Shown here piece after piece: positions 60,898-61,487 of a stretch of DNA of 61,487 nucleotides. Made by a program: the position numbers and the translations under genes. The stretch covers positions 1 to 61,487 of the forward strand of contig DATKMK010000072.1 in NCBI GenBank assembly GCA_035541895.1, written 5' to 3'. The DNA is from DATKMK01 sp035541895. Its GTDB lineage: Bacteria > Desulfobacterota > Binatia > HRBIN30 > JACQVA1. The notes under the pieces are model-generated. The model saw nothing but the letters and a program-made list of their open reading frames with translations. It had not been told where the DNA came from and made no database searches. Positions within the stretch are counted from its first letter, which is position 1; every line of letters begins with the position of its first letter.

Positions 60898-61487
60898 CAC
60901 ACTCCCCACAACGCGGTGATGAAGTAGTCGAAGATCAGCACGGACACCGACGCCACCACGACCGTCGAGGTGGTTGCGCTGCTCACCCCCGCCGAGGTCG
61001 GCGCGCACGTGTACCCGCGATAGGTGGCGATCAGGCCGACGAGCACGCCGAACACCAGCGCTTTCAGCAGGCTGCCGGCAACGTCGTCATAGTAGTCCAC
61101 CGCGTTCTGCAAACTCGACACGTAGGTGCCTCCGTCCACGCCCATGAGCACGACCCCGACGAAATACCCGCCTGCCAAGCCGAACACAATGAAGAGCGCC
61201 GACAACAGCGGCATCACCGCGATCATCGCCAAGGTCTTGGGCATCACCACCAAGTGAATCGGGTTGATCGACATCATCCGTAGTCCGTCGAGCTGCTCGG
61301 TCGCGACCATCGTGCCGATCTCGGCAGCGGTGGCCGAACCGGCGCGCCCGGTTGCCAGCAAGGCCGTCAGCACCGGTCCCAATTCACGGATCAAGCTCAA
61401 GCCCACCACCGCGCCCAGTGAGTTTTCCGCGCCGAAGCGCACCAGCGTGTTGTAGCCTTGCAGCCCGAGCACCATGCCCACCGCCAG
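60897..61487 (-). CDS. mlaE: MlaE permease, 3' part only
   Basis: About 196 codons are in view and the frame is open at the right edge, so the N-terminus is missing. The MlaE/YrbE permease pattern is clear: GLSLIRELGPVLTALLATGRAGSA, EIGTMVATEQLDGLRMMSINP, and transmembrane segments through the C-terminus. It is the inner-membrane permease of the Mla system; the ATPase MlaF is expected just beyond the edge. No mlaB is seen. Confidence 0.92.
   Translation of the reverse strand: MAVGMVLGLQGYNTLVRFGAENSLGAVVGLSLIRELGPVLTALLATGRAGSATAAEIGTMVATEQLDGLRMMSINPIHLVVMPKTLAMIAVMPLLSALFIVFGLAGGYFVGVVLMGVDGGTYVSSLQNAVDYYDDVAGSLLKALVFGVLVGLIATYRGYTCAPTSAGVSSATTSTVVVASVSVLIFDYFITALWGV

Noticed and set aside
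1..61487. tRNA, rRNA, CRISPR array, insertion sequence or prophage
   Set aside because: The gaps between genes were read for cloverleaf-like arms, regularly spaced repeats, terminal inverted repeats and transposase or integrase motifs; none was found. A tRNAscan or ISfinder search was not possible.

Overview
The window is one contiguous, gene-dense, strongly GC-rich stretch of a Gram-negative bacterial chromosome. The Gram-negative call rests on an Mla phospholipid-transport operon, a TolC-family outer-membrane protein and several signal-peptide or lipoprotein sequences. No rRNA, tRNA, insertion sequence, phage gene or CRISPR array was recognised. The gene mix (acyl-CoA ligases, family III CoA-transferases, amidohydrolase-2, luciferase-like oxidoreductase, MaoC hydratase, ferritin-like diiron protein) and the housekeeping gene order suggest an uncultivated soil-type lineage near the old Deltaproteobacteria (Binatota/Desulfobacterota-like). 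That placement is inference from gene content, not from a marker-gene tree.

Layout. 1-920: 5' part of a type I restriction HsdR gene running off the left edge. 1.2-15.9 kb: single metabolic and regulatory genes, including an ABM-domain protein, a serine beta-lactamase-like hydrolase behind a secreted GH31 glycosidase, an O-methyltransferase, glgC, a diiron protein, MaoC, a deleted alpha/beta-hydrolase pseudogene, a membrane histidine kinase, a macrodomain protein, a GNAT protein, bioB, an FxLYD-type lipoprotein, an Smr protein and an APH-family kinase. 15.9-23.7 kb: a minus-strand acyl-CoA activation island with three AMP-forming ligases and two family III CoA-transferases. 23.8-29.0 kb: recQ, an amidohydrolase, an HSL-type hydrolase and a divergent luciferase-like oxidoreductase with a PsrA-like operator between the last two.

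29.0-38.9 kb: an actinobacterial-looking cis-prenyltransferase, a TolC-like protein, and a compact ABC ATPase/MlaC-like/ABC-2 permease operon. These are followed by an M1 aminopeptidase, a small orphan gene, an MFS transporter and a receiver protein. 39.2-46.9 kb: the aromatic amino acid/translation superoperon pheA-hisC-tyrA-aroA-cmk-rpsA-ihfB-HIT, with overlapping start and stop codons. 46.9-58.9 kb: an NlpC/P60-like secreted protein lacking its cysteine, a haem-oxygenase-fold metalloprotein, an MmgE/PrpD protein, a GH3 glycosidase, a DJ-1/PfpI protein, a UvrD-type helicase coupled to a ferredoxin-like protein, TusA, a methyltransferase and a dihaem peroxidase lipoprotein. 59.0-61.5 kb: mlaE(partial)-mlaD-mlaA-mlaC, entering from the right edge.

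The most interesting points are the second MlaC-family protein inside an ABC-2 exporter operon beside TolC and a prenyltransferase, the dispersed GTGAG-rich intergenic tracts, the NlpC/P60-like protein without its nucleophile, possible leaderless promoters, and an inverted repeat upstream of pheA.
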